A stretch of 46,354 nucleotides of DNA from Burkholderia pseudomultivorans (lineage in GTDB: Bacteria > Pseudomonadota > Gammaproteobacteria > Burkholderiales > Burkholderiaceae). Below are positions 8,040 to 14,555 of this stretch, in pieces; the stretch's first letter is position 1, and each line of letters starts with the position of its first letter. The notes below the pieces were generated by a model. The model ran no database searches and was not told the DNA's origin. It saw only the letters and a program-made list of their open reading frames with translations. Made by a program: the position numbers and the translations under genes. The DNA is taken from NCBI RefSeq assembly GCF_902499075.1, contig NZ_CABVPP010000059.1, forward strand, positions 1-46,354, read 5' to 3'.

Positions 8040-8561
8040 ATGGGCTTCGCATTCATTCGAGACGGTGACAGAACCTCTCACTGCGGGCGCGTTATCGCCA
8101 GCGATATGACCAACACCGTCGACGGAAAGGCGCTGGCTCTGCTCGGCGACATGGTTTCATGTCCGCGCTGCGGCGGCGTCTATCCGATCGTCAAGATCAA
8201 GGCAGACCTGCACATGACGTTCAACGGACGTCCGGTCGCGTCCGACGGCGACATGACCGCGTGCGGCGCGACCCTGATCGCCTCCCAAAGCACCGCAACG
8301 GCGTCCCCGACATCGGGCGCCGGCGCGCCAGTTGGCGGCGGCAGGAGCGTCGTCGCACAGAACGATGGTCCGAATCGCGGCCGCTTCCAGGTCGTCGACG
8401 ACAACACGCGCCTCCCCATTGCGAACCATCCGTATACGGTCACATCGGCGGACGGCCAAACGATCCACGGCACAACGGACGCAGACGGCCATACGGACTG
8501 GCTGAACACGCAACAAGCCGCGTCACTATCGTTCCGCCAACCGGGCACCAGCAAGGCATGA
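8040..8561 (+). CDS. PAAR-domain protein (T6SS spike tip) with C-terminal beta-sandwich extension
   Basis: A 173-residue protein. Residues about 1-90 form a PAAR domain (IRDGDRTSHCGRVIASD, then LALLGDMVSCPRCGG and GRPVASDGDMTACGATLI), with the His/Cys residues that bind the single Zn ion. PAAR proteins sharpen the VgrG spike of type VI secretion systems and carry effectors. After a Gly/Ala/Ser linker, residues about 118-173 resemble a transthyretin-like module (DDNTRLPIANHPYTVTSADG), probably the cargo adaptor. The ATG at 8040 is chosen because it begins the PAAR fold; a longer frame upstream overlaps the tRNA terminator. Its stop overlaps the nuclease start by 4 bp (ATGA), so the two are translationally coupled. 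Confidence 0.88.
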   Translation: MGFAFIRDGDRTSHCGRVIASDMTNTVDGKALALLGDMVSCPRCGGVYPIVKIKADLHMTFNGRPVASDGDMTACGATLIASQSTATASPTSGAGAPVGGGRSVVAQNDGPNRGRFQVVDDNTRLPIANHPYTVTSADGQTIHGTTDADGHTDWLNTQQAASLSFRQPGTSKA

Positions 8562-9322
8562 CCGACTATTCGAGCAGCTCGGCAGCAGGCGCGAGCAAGG
8601 GAGACGGCAACACGACCGTCGTCGGGCTCGACGGTCGTCTGTCCGGGAAGGACAAGGAAGTGCTCTGCGGCGTTATGTGCCCGTGCGCGCGCATTGGCGT
8701 CGCGACGCGCGAAGACAAACGAGGCAGGTCAAGAACGCTCAGACAGGCGTGCGTCGCCCAACGGCTGGACGCCATGAACGCCGATGCCCGAAAAAGATAC
8801 GGCGCACCCACCGAGTATCTGCCGGAAGTCAGCTACGACATGAGCCCGACACCACCAGCTCCCCCGGTCCCGATCATGGACGAAGCGAGCCCGCTGCGCC
8901 CCGATTCGCTTGTCGACTGGATCCGCGATAATTGGCCGGGTAGCATGAAAGGCTATCGCGACGGGAAGAGGGCGGGGTTGGATCAAACGCGTCGTCCCGA
9001 TGTCGTGATTGTTCGCGATCCCACTCTGCCGCCCGAGCAATCGAATATCAAAACGGTCGTCGAAATGAAGTTCGAGGATTCATACGGCGATCGTCAAAAG
9101 GAGGCATACGTGCGAATCGCTGGCAGCGACAAAAAGGTCGCGACGCTTCGCCCCGCTGACTGCGGATGCCGCGATGACGAACCGGACGAGAAGCCCGTGC
9201 GATCGACGCAAACTCAAACCGACGTCGAGTCGATTTTCGGCGTCAGTCCGGCCGGGCCAGGCCGCGCGCTGCCCGCTCCGACCCCACTTTCGCCGGGCGT
9301 TCCCGGCTTCGTGCTCCCCTGA
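8558..9322 (+). CDS. T6SS nuclease effector, VRR-NUC type (PD-(D/E)xK)
   Basis: A 254-residue protein. Residues about 147-200 contain a PD-(D/E)xK nuclease core in VRR-NUC arrangement: RPDVVIV with Asp148, then VVEMKF with Glu169 and Lys171, then GDRQKEAY with Gln180. VRR-NUC T6SS effectors are known to cut DNA in target cells and cause double-strand breaks. The N-terminal half holds Cys37, Cys41 and Cys43 and has no obvious domain. The C-terminal 50 residues are Pro/Gly-rich. It overlaps the PAAR gene by 4 bp and is followed after 5 bp by a DUF3396 immunity gene, the arrangement of known TseV/TsiV-type pairs. Catalytic residues appear intact. The family call is by motif and context. Confidence 0.82.
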   Translation: MTDYSSSSAAGASKGDGNTTVVGLDGRLSGKDKEVLCGVMCPCARIGVATREDKRGRSRTLRQACVAQRLDAMNADARKRYGAPTEYLPEVSYDMSPTPPAPPVPIMDEASPLRPDSLVDWIRDNWPGSMKGYRDGKRAGLDQTRRPDVVIVRDPTLPPEQSNIKTVVEMKFEDSYGDRQKEAYVRIAGSDKKVATLRPADCGCRDDEPDEKPVRSTQTQTDVESIFGVSPAGPGRALPAPTPLSPGVPGFVLP

Positions 9323-9327
9323 ATGCC

Positions 9328-10443
9328 ATGACGAAAGACGAACTGGCCGCATGGGCCAACGACCCCAAGCGGCGCGACACTCTGCCCTATGGGCTGTTCG
9401 AGCCGGCCTATCAGAAGGGCATCGTAGGTGCTGCATTCGTCGTGCGTGGCGTCCTGTACTTCAGGAACGGCTACGAGGATGCCACGCGCAAGGCGCTGAC
9501 GCGCTGCTACGACCGCTATCTCGACGTCATCACCAAGTACGAAGCGGCATTGGCGCAGGCCGAAGGGCGCGACGCGCCGAAGGCCGGCCCGATGCGATGG
9601 TTTTACGCCGAGGGTGAAGCGCCCGTCGCGTTCGGCAAATCGCCCGGTTTCGCCGATCTGGCGAAGCGCCTACCGAGTAGCACCGCCCTCGTGTCGACCA
9701 CGACCAGCGCGGACCACAAGCTCGCGGCCGGCTTCTACGACTTCTCCGTGTTCTGCCTCGAAGATTGGGAAGCGAAGTTCGGACGCAGTCTCGATGTCAT
9801 GTCGTTCACCGTCCCGCGCAGCTTTCTTCAGCTCGCGCCCGGCGAGTTCGAGCGCCTGTTTGCCGAGTTTGCCGATTGGCTGCGCCCGGTGCATGGGCAC
9901 GGCGGATACGCGGTCAACCTTCCGCCGATGGGGCGCGATCCGAACGAAGCGAGCGAGTATTTTTGGGCGCGGCAGTACGGGGCCGGGGTCGATGTCGGCA
10001 GTCCGCGGCGCACATGCGTGCGCGACCTCACCGACAAGCTGAAGACGGTCGATTGGCTGACAGCGATCGATGCCGATCTGGTTCGCAACGCCGGCGGTGC
10101 GGCCGGGCTAATGCTCCCCCCGGACTGGTATCGAAAGTCGCCGCTCGGCGATGGCGGCCTACTCATCCAGGCCGGCACCGAGCCGCAAGCGGGCGTATCG
10201 ATGGGTGAAGGGCAACCACCGGCACCACCGGCCGCGTACGTCCTGCTGAACAAGGCTCTCCGCCCGATCGTCGCCGACACTATCGACAGCCTGCAAGATG
10301 GCACAGTCAGCAGCACCGCGCCCCTTCTCAACACCACCGTTGCGAGCGAAGCGTGGCTACATCGCTTCAACGTGCCGGACGACGAACTACCCGGCTACTG
10401 GATCGAGCTTCACAAGACGGAGAAATTGCCCGCCATCAAATGA
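9328..10443 (+). CDS. type VI immunity family protein (DUF3396)
   Basis: A 371-residue cytoplasmic protein without signal peptide or membrane segments. It shows the DUF3396 pattern: an N-terminal helical part, a central FYDFSVFCLEDWEAKFGRSL segment, and the conserved SFTVPRSFLQ...FADWLRPVHGHGGYAVNLP stretch. The C-terminal VYLLN/WLHRF region follows. DUF3396 proteins act as immunity proteins for VRR-NUC T6SS nucleases by binding the toxin. It starts 5 bp after the nuclease stop, so expression is coupled, as expected for self-protection. No other domain is visible. Confidence 0.82.
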   Translation: MTKDELAAWANDPKRRDTLPYGLFEPAYQKGIVGAAFVVRGVLYFRNGYEDATRKALTRCYDRYLDVITKYEAALAQAEGRDAPKAGPMRWFYAEGEAPVAFGKSPGFADLAKRLPSSTALVSTTTSADHKLAAGFYDFSVFCLEDWEAKFGRSLDVMSFTVPRSFLQLAPGEFERLFAEFADWLRPVHGHGGYAVNLPPMGRDPNEASEYFWARQYGAGVDVGSPRRTCVRDLTDKLKTVDWLTAIDADLVRNAGGAAGLMLPPDWYRKSPLGDGGLLIQAGTEPQAGVSMGEGQPPAPPAAYVLLNKALRPIVADTIDSLQDGTVSSTAPLLNTTVASEAWLHRFNVPDDELPGYWIELHKTEKLPAIK

Positions 10444-10849
10444 CGCGTGACCGGTCGGTGGCACAGGTGACACCGACCCACACCCGCGCTCGCCGGGCGG
10501 CCCAATACTCGGGCGCAGATATCGGTCGTGCGCGTCGACGCATCGATTCGCATCGTCGTGCATCAAAACGCACGATTTCCGGGCACCCCAAAATGCCCGA
10601 AACCCCGCGCCACAAGGGCCGCCGAGCAGGACGGCCCGGTGCACTAAAACCACCCACTCAAGCAAAGCCCGCAGGCGGGGAGGGGACCGCACAGCGGCGG
10701 CCGCAGCGCGGGCCGGCATCCCCTCCCCCATCCCCGGATGCCCGCCACGGCCGCACGACAGCCTCCGCGCGCCCTTCGCAGCATGGCGTCCGACCTGAAC
10801 CACCCCACGCGGGCCAACCCGCTGTAGCGCCTCTATTCGCGCCGAGCCC
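10444..10849. other. gene-free segment after the T6SS module
   Basis: About 400 bp with no supported gene on either strand. Frames that stay open through it have Arg/Pro/Gly-rich random composition. One weak hairpin, CGGGCA (10580-10585) with TGCCCG (10594-10599), could help end transcription of the immunity gene. The segment probably includes decayed sequence between the plus-strand module and the minus-strand remnants. Confidence 0.5.
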
Positions 10850-11094
10850 AAAATCCGCCAATGCCGCGGATCGTAGAAGTCGCCCTTCTCTCGGCAATAG
10901 TTGACCGCACAAGCAATCTCACACTCTGACGCCGAGGGGCTTCTCTTCCTGTCGAAGTTCACAACGCCCTGGAACGCTTCGAGATCCAACAGCTGATGCA
11001 TACCAAGATCGCTTGCGACAGTGGGCAAACGTGTGCCGGGAATCAGGTCCTCCTGTTTATCGTCCCCTTTCCAGATAGAGGACTTGCGTCCCAT
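10850..11094 (-). pseudogene. unrecognised gene remnant in toxin/immunity cluster
   Basis: From an ATG at 11094 the minus strand encodes about 80 plausible residues (MGRKSSIWKGDDKQEDLIPG, later DLGMHQLLDLEAF and YCREKGDFYDPRHWRI) with mixed codon third positions. The frame then drifts into Arg/Gly-rich noise and stays open until 10387, overlapping the end of the convergent DUF3396 gene. The good part therefore looks like a truncated gene rather than a complete protein. The family is not recognised. Its position behind two immunity-like genes suggests a further toxin or immunity fragment. Confidence 0.4.
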
Positions 11095-11152
11095 CAGCGA
11101 TTCCCAAGAATTTCGGTTTAACGAACAAAGCTGTATTCCCGCATCGCAACAA

Positions 11153-11345
11153 TCAGCGCCTCTCGAGACTAGCAAGCGCCTTTGATAAATCTTCTTTATG
11201 CTCAGTAAGCATAGTCGCAAAAACTTCCGGCGAAGATGCCGTCAGCACTAGCATACGCATCTTTTCCGTCAGCAGTAAAACAGAATCTCTCTCACCAGAT
11301 CAACTGCTGAGTTCATCAAAACGGAAGCCTTCCACTTTTCAGCCC
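11153..11345 (-). pseudogene. small gene broken by a frameshift at a GA repeat
   Basis: Directly after the stop of the 101-residue gene, the minus strand encodes EKWKASVLMNSAVDLVRE in one frame, which then meets a stop. The neighbouring frame gives DSVLLLTEKMRMLVL and continues to LASLERR and a TGA at 11153-11155. The switch falls at a dinucleotide tract (TCTCTCTC, 11286-11293 on the plus strand). Adding one GA unit joins the halves into VRERDSVLLLTEK. If the ATG at 11316 is the start, the repaired product would be about 55 residues. The family is unknown; it is probably a decayed immunity-like gene, or a gene switched off by slippage. Confidence 0.5.
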
Positions 11346-11347
11346 GC

Positions 11348-11653
11348 TTAGACCAAGGTTAGCTCATCCTTATAGGCAAGCGTGTAGTATTTTGCGATAA
11401 GGGCGGCAACCCTCTCTTTGTCTTGCGCATCTAGTGATGTGCCATCATCCCACTCCTTCAAGCTGCCCTTATTAAAAATCGCGTTACGCGCAGATATCTC
11501 ACAAATCAACGCTCGGCCATTTTCCTGAAAAAACAGCCCCTCACCTTTATAAATTATTAGCAATCTGACAATCCCAACCAAGCGGTCGTCGAATGCGTAA
11601 CACGATCCATTCAATTTCAACTCTTTTATATAGTCCAAGTCCTCTTTGTTCAT
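11348..11653 (-). CDS. small immunity-like protein, 101 residues
   Basis: An intact 101-residue acidic protein (MNKEDLDYIKELKLNGSCYA, then FDDRLVGIVRLLIIYKGEGLFF, ending in a Lys/Tyr-rich helix). The start is well defined by GGAGGAAG just upstream of the ATG. Codon usage is far AT-richer than in chromosomal neighbours, which indicates horizontal acquisition. It lies 24 bp downstream of a short toxin-like reading-frame tail, the order in which immunity genes follow polymorphic toxins. No family is recognised with certainty. The immunity role is inferred from size, charge, codon use and position, with no visible catalytic motif or membrane segment. Confidence 0.65.
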   Translation of the reverse strand: MNKEDLDYIKELKLNGSCYAFDDRLVGIVRLLIIYKGEGLFFQENGRALICEISARNAIFNKGSLKEWDDGTSLDAQDKERVAALIAKYYTLAYKDELTLV

Positions 11654-11677
11654 TTTTCTTCCTCCGCACTTATCGCA

Positions 11678-11860
11678 CTACCAGTCTTTGAAAATGCGCC
11701 ATTCTTCTTCCGCCTGGCAATACCGGTGACATTCCAAAAGCCCTCCAGCTTCCGCTGCCCAACTATTTCCTTTCACACCCATAGCCGTCCCCTTCACATC
11801 AGCAAGCCCACCCAACCCCCTCTCCCCCGCCGTTTCCGCTAGAATCCTCCGACAAATAAT
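11678..11860 (-). pseudogene. C-terminal tail of a lost effector/toxin gene
   Basis: A minus-strand frame ending in TAG at 11678-11680 encodes about 55 coherent residues (ILAETAGERGLGGLADVKG, then NSWAAEAGGLLECHRYCQAE and EEWRIFKDW). Upstream the same frame becomes Arg/Cys-rich and nonsensical towards 12055, and it overlaps the real plus-strand DUF3592 gene. This looks like the surviving end of a larger toxin. Immediately after it come a good ribosome-binding site and the intact immunity-like gene. An alternative is a tiny 34-residue protein from the ATG at 11782. The toxin class is not identifiable. Confidence 0.5.
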
Positions 11861-11908
11861 CACACGACCGGCACGGAAACGCCGCTTCCGCACCGGCACT
11901 GAGAGAAC

Positions 11909-12937
11909 ATGGGACGTCAGACATGGAAGCATGTGAGCGAGACGCGACCATTCGGAGAGCACGGTCGCGCCGACATCGACCCGTCCACCGGAACGCGCCG
12001 CGCCCCCGCCCGAACCCGCCCTGCCGCGCCTGCAGCAGGTCCGGCCGTGCCGCATAGGAACGCGCTCGCCGCGCTGATGCTCGGCGTCGTGCTATTGCTG
12101 CTCGCCGGCGCACTCGCCGTCACCACCGGCCGCGCGACCGGACACCTGGTTCGCGTGCCCGGCACCATCGTGCGCATCGTGCAGGACAGCGACACGATGC
12201 GCGCGTACCGGCCGATCGTCGGCTACCTTGCCGGCGACGGCCAGCGCCGCGAAATCGCCGGCAGCACCGCATCGACCGTCCCCGCCTACGACATCGGCCA
12301 GCGCGTCGACGTGCTGCTCGATCCCGCCCATCCCGAACGCCCCGCGCTGATCGACGACTTCGCGCAGCGCTGGCTCCCCGCCGCGGTGCCCGCGCTGCTG
12401 GCCATCGCATCGTTCGCGATCGGCGGCCTGCTGTATGCAGGCGAGCGCCGCCGCGACCCGGCCGCCGCCGCAGACGCCCGCACCCGGCATCGCTGGGATA
12501 TCGCGCTCGTGCTGATCCCGATCGCGATCGGCACCGGCTTCCTCGCGAGCGCCGGCGCGACCGGCCTGCGCCAGTGGCAGATCGTGCGCCACTACGCGCA
12601 CGCGACGGGCCGCGTCGTCGAGCTTGCGCAAACCACCCACCTGTCCGGCTCGCGCGCGTCGCTGTACTCGGCGATGGTCGCGTTCACCACCGACAGCGGC
12701 CGCCTGGTCACGTTCGCGCAAGGCCCGGCATCGGCGCATTCGACGCTGCACGCAGGCGAAGCGGTCACCGTGCTGTACGACCCCGTCACGCCGGAGCGCG
12801 CCGTCGTCGACCGCTTCTGGGATCGCTGGGGCCTCGCCGCGATCCTGTTCGCGATCGGCGCGCCGTTCGTGATCGCCGGACTGTTCATCGCGGCGACGCT
12901 ATGGCCGGGGCAGCGGCCGCCGGAAATCACGCAGTAG
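11909..12937 (+). CDS. DUF3592 domain membrane protein
   Basis: A 342-residue inner-membrane protein. A disordered N-terminus of about 55 residues is followed by a transmembrane helix (ALMLGVVLLLLAGALAV). A first extracytoplasmic beta domain of DUF3592 type follows (VRVPGTIVRIV...YRPIVGYLAGDG...GQRVDVLLDPAHPERPALID). Further helices (about 150-175 and 195-220) flank a second DUF3592-like unit (ATGRVVELAQ...AMVAFTTDSG...GEAVTVLYDPVTPERAVVD), and a last helix ends the protein. The internal duplication is clear from the matching DP-HPERP/DPVTPER motifs. Function of the family is unknown. GC-rich codon use marks the return to core-like sequence after the AT-richer remnants. Confidence 0.82.
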   Translation: MGRQTWKHVSETRPFGEHGRADIDPSTGTRRAPARTRPAAPAAGPAVPHRNALAALMLGVVLLLLAGALAVTTGRATGHLVRVPGTIVRIVQDSDTMRAYRPIVGYLAGDGQRREIAGSTASTVPAYDIGQRVDVLLDPAHPERPALIDDFAQRWLPAAVPALLAIASFAIGGLLYAGERRRDPAAAADARTRHRWDIALVLIPIAIGTGFLASAGATGLRQWQIVRHYAHATGRVVELAQTTHLSGSRASLYSAMVAFTTDSGRLVTFAQGPASAHSTLHAGEAVTVLYDPVTPERAVVDRFWDRWGLAAILFAIGAPFVIAGLFIAATLWPGQRPPEITQ

Positions 12938-12962
12938 CGCCCAGCGGCGGCGCACCGCGCGC

Positions 12963-13577
12963 TCATCGCTCCCGAAACGCCTCCACCTTCGCGCGGTTCC
13001 CGCAGGTGCGCATGTCGCACCAGCGGCGTCCGACGCCGCGCCCGCGATCGACGAAGAACCACGTACAGCGCCCGCACTGACGCACGCGCGCGAAATCGTC
13101 GCTGCGCAGCAACTGTTCGAACCCGAGCGCAGCCGCGTCGATCCAGCGCGACGCCGCCCGTGCGTCGGGCCGCCACGCGAAACGGCCGTCCACCGCGGTC
13201 AACGCGCTGCGCGCGACCGCCTCGCGGATCGCGCCGGCCAGTCGCTCCGCCGCGCGCGCGCCGGCGCTGCCGCCGTCGCCGGCCGTCAGATACCGGATCG
13301 CGGCATACGCGTCCTCGCGAAAACGCTGCAGCGCGGCCAGTTCGTCGGCGCCGTCCTGCCGCACGTGCCGCTGAAACCGCGCCAGGTCGACCGGCGCCAG
13401 CAACCCCGACTTCGCGACCCACGCCCGCACGGCCGGCCAGTCGACGAACTTGTCCGCGTCGCGCGTCTTGCCCGTATCGGCCACCGTATTGAGAAAATCG
13501 AGCGCCGGATGGCCGCCGACGAAATCCGCCGCGCCCCATTCGGTCGCCGGCAGTCCCGGCTCGTGTCGAGTAACCAT
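12963..13577 (-). CDS. CGNR zinc-finger / ABATE-domain regulator
   Basis: A 204-residue protein. The N-terminal ABATE domain has the usual opening (FVGGHPALDFLNTVADTG). The C-terminal CGNR zinc finger shows CGRCTWFFVDRGRGVGRRWC followed by DMRTCGNRAKVEAF, giving four Cys ligands. Family members are thought to be stress-related transcription regulators. It is divergent from the alpha/beta hydrolase gene, 82 bp away. The gap contains a perfect inverted repeat, so control of both itself and the hydrolase is likely. The ligand is unknown. Confidence 0.9.
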   Translation of the reverse strand: MVTRHEPGLPATEWGAADFVGGHPALDFLNTVADTGKTRDADKFVDWPAVRAWVAKSGLLAPVDLARFQRHVRQDGADELAALQRFREDAYAAIRYLTAGDGGSAGARAAERLAGAIREAVARSALTAVDGRFAWRPDARAASRWIDAAALGFEQLLRSDDFARVRQCGRCTWFFVDRGRGVGRRWCDMRTCGNRAKVEAFRER

Positions 13578-13617
13578 TTATTTTCACCTATCGGTTTCAT
13601 GTCCGGCCGATCCGGAG

Positions 13618-13645
13618 TAACCTGTTATCACCTTCAAACAGGTTA
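13618..13645. promoter_or_regulatory. perfect 9-bp operator-like inverted repeat (TAACCTGTT-N10-AACAGGTTA)
   Basis: TAACCTGTT at 13618-13626 and AACAGGTTA at 13637-13645 are exact reverse complements, with centres 19 bp apart (about two helical turns). The dyad lies between the divergent CGNR regulator and the hydrolase, 14 bp before the hydrolase start codon. Binding there would block expression of the hydrolase. The CGNR protein is the obvious candidate ligand, by proximity only. Confidence 0.65.
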
Positions 13646-13659
13646 GCACGGAGAGGCCG

Positions 13660-14463
13660 ATGCTCGAACTCGCCAATCGCTTCGATTTCGAAGGTCACCG
13701 GATCGCCTGGGGCGCGCTCGGCGAAGGCCCGCCGCTCGTGCTCATGCACGGCACGCCGTTTTCGTCGCAGGTGTGGCGGCGGATCGCGCCGTGGCTCGCG
13801 CGGCGTCATCGCGTGTTCTTCTACGACCTGCTCGGCTACGGCCAGTCCGACATGCCCGATGCGGACGTCTCGCTCGGCCGGCAGAACGCGTTGTTCGGCG
13901 CGATGCTGCGCGAATGGGGGCTCGTCCGCCCGCGCGTGCTCGCGCACGACTACGGCGGCGCGACCGTGCTGCGCGCACATTTTCTGGATGGCGTCGCGTA
14001 TGCGGACCTGACGCTCGTGAACCCGGTCGCGATCGCGCCGCAAGGCTCGCCGTTCGTGCGGCACGTCGCGCAGCACGAAGCCGCGTTCGCGGGCTTGCCG
14101 GCCTATGCGCATCACGCGCTCGTGTCCGCGTATATCGGCAATGCGGTCGCGCGGCCGCTGAGCGACGATGCGCTGTCGGTCTACCGGTCGCCGTGGCTCA
14201 CGCCGACCGGCCAGCCCGCGTTCTATCGCCAGATCGCGCAGATGCGCCAATGCTATATCGAGGAAATGGAAGCCCGCTATGCGGCGCCGGACTTTCCGGT
14301 GCACATCGTATGGGGCGAGGACGACGGATGGATTCCGCTCGCGCAAGGGCAAGCGCTCGCCGATCGCATCGCGAACGGCGCGCTGATTCGCGTGCCGCGC
14401 GCGGGCCATCTGGTGCAGGAGGATGCGCCGGAAGCGATCGTCGCGGCGGTGCTCGACACGTAG
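13660..14463 (+). CDS. alpha/beta hydrolase with Asp nucleophile (haloalkane dehalogenase / epoxide hydrolase-like)
   Basis: A 267-residue alpha/beta-hydrolase. The oxyanion HGTP motif is at residues 30-33. The nucleophile elbow is AHDYGGA with Asp97 in place of the Ser of esterases, as in haloalkane dehalogenases and epoxide hydrolases. The acid region is VWGEDDGWIPL and the catalytic base is His250 in RAGHLVQED. There is no signal peptide. The substrate cannot be predicted; esters are unlikely given the Asp nucleophile. GAGAGG lies just before the ATG at 13660. Probably controlled by the divergent CGNR regulator. Confidence 0.88.
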   Translation: MLELANRFDFEGHRIAWGALGEGPPLVLMHGTPFSSQVWRRIAPWLARRHRVFFYDLLGYGQSDMPDADVSLGRQNALFGAMLREWGLVRPRVLAHDYGGATVLRAHFLDGVAYADLTLVNPVAIAPQGSPFVRHVAQHEAAFAGLPAYAHHALVSAYIGNAVARPLSDDALSVYRSPWLTPTGQPAFYRQIAQMRQCYIEEMEARYAAPDFPVHIVWGEDDGWIPLAQGQALADRIANGALIRVPRAGHLVQEDAPEAIVAAVLDT

Positions 14464-14486
14464 TCGCCCACCCCGTCAGCCGGCAC

Positions 14487-14535
14487 GCGTGCGCGCCGCC
14501 CGCCCCGACACCTCCGCGACGGACGGCGCGCACGC
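14487..14535. terminator. long-loop inverted repeat between convergent genes
   Basis: GCGTGCGCGCC (14487-14497) and GGCGCGCACGC (14525-14535) form a perfect 11-bp stem with a 27-nt loop in the gap between the hydrolase and the convergent phnY. There is no U-run. A transcription-blocking role is inferred from position only. Confidence 0.35.
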
Positions 14536-14555
14536 ATCATGCGACGACCAGGCAC

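Noticed and set aside
10387-11220. A complete 277-residue minus-strand gene
   Set aside because: Only the first part reads as protein. The rest turns into composition-biased noise and overlaps the end of the DUF3396 gene.
8040-11860. Insertion sequence or transposon in the accessory islet
   Set aside because: No transposase gene, terminal inverted repeats or target-site duplications were noticed.
11678-12055. A 125-residue minus-strand gene
   Set aside because: The upstream two-thirds is Arg/Cys-rich and antisense to the DUF3592 gene. Only the final 55 residues or so look like real protein, so it is listed as a remnant.
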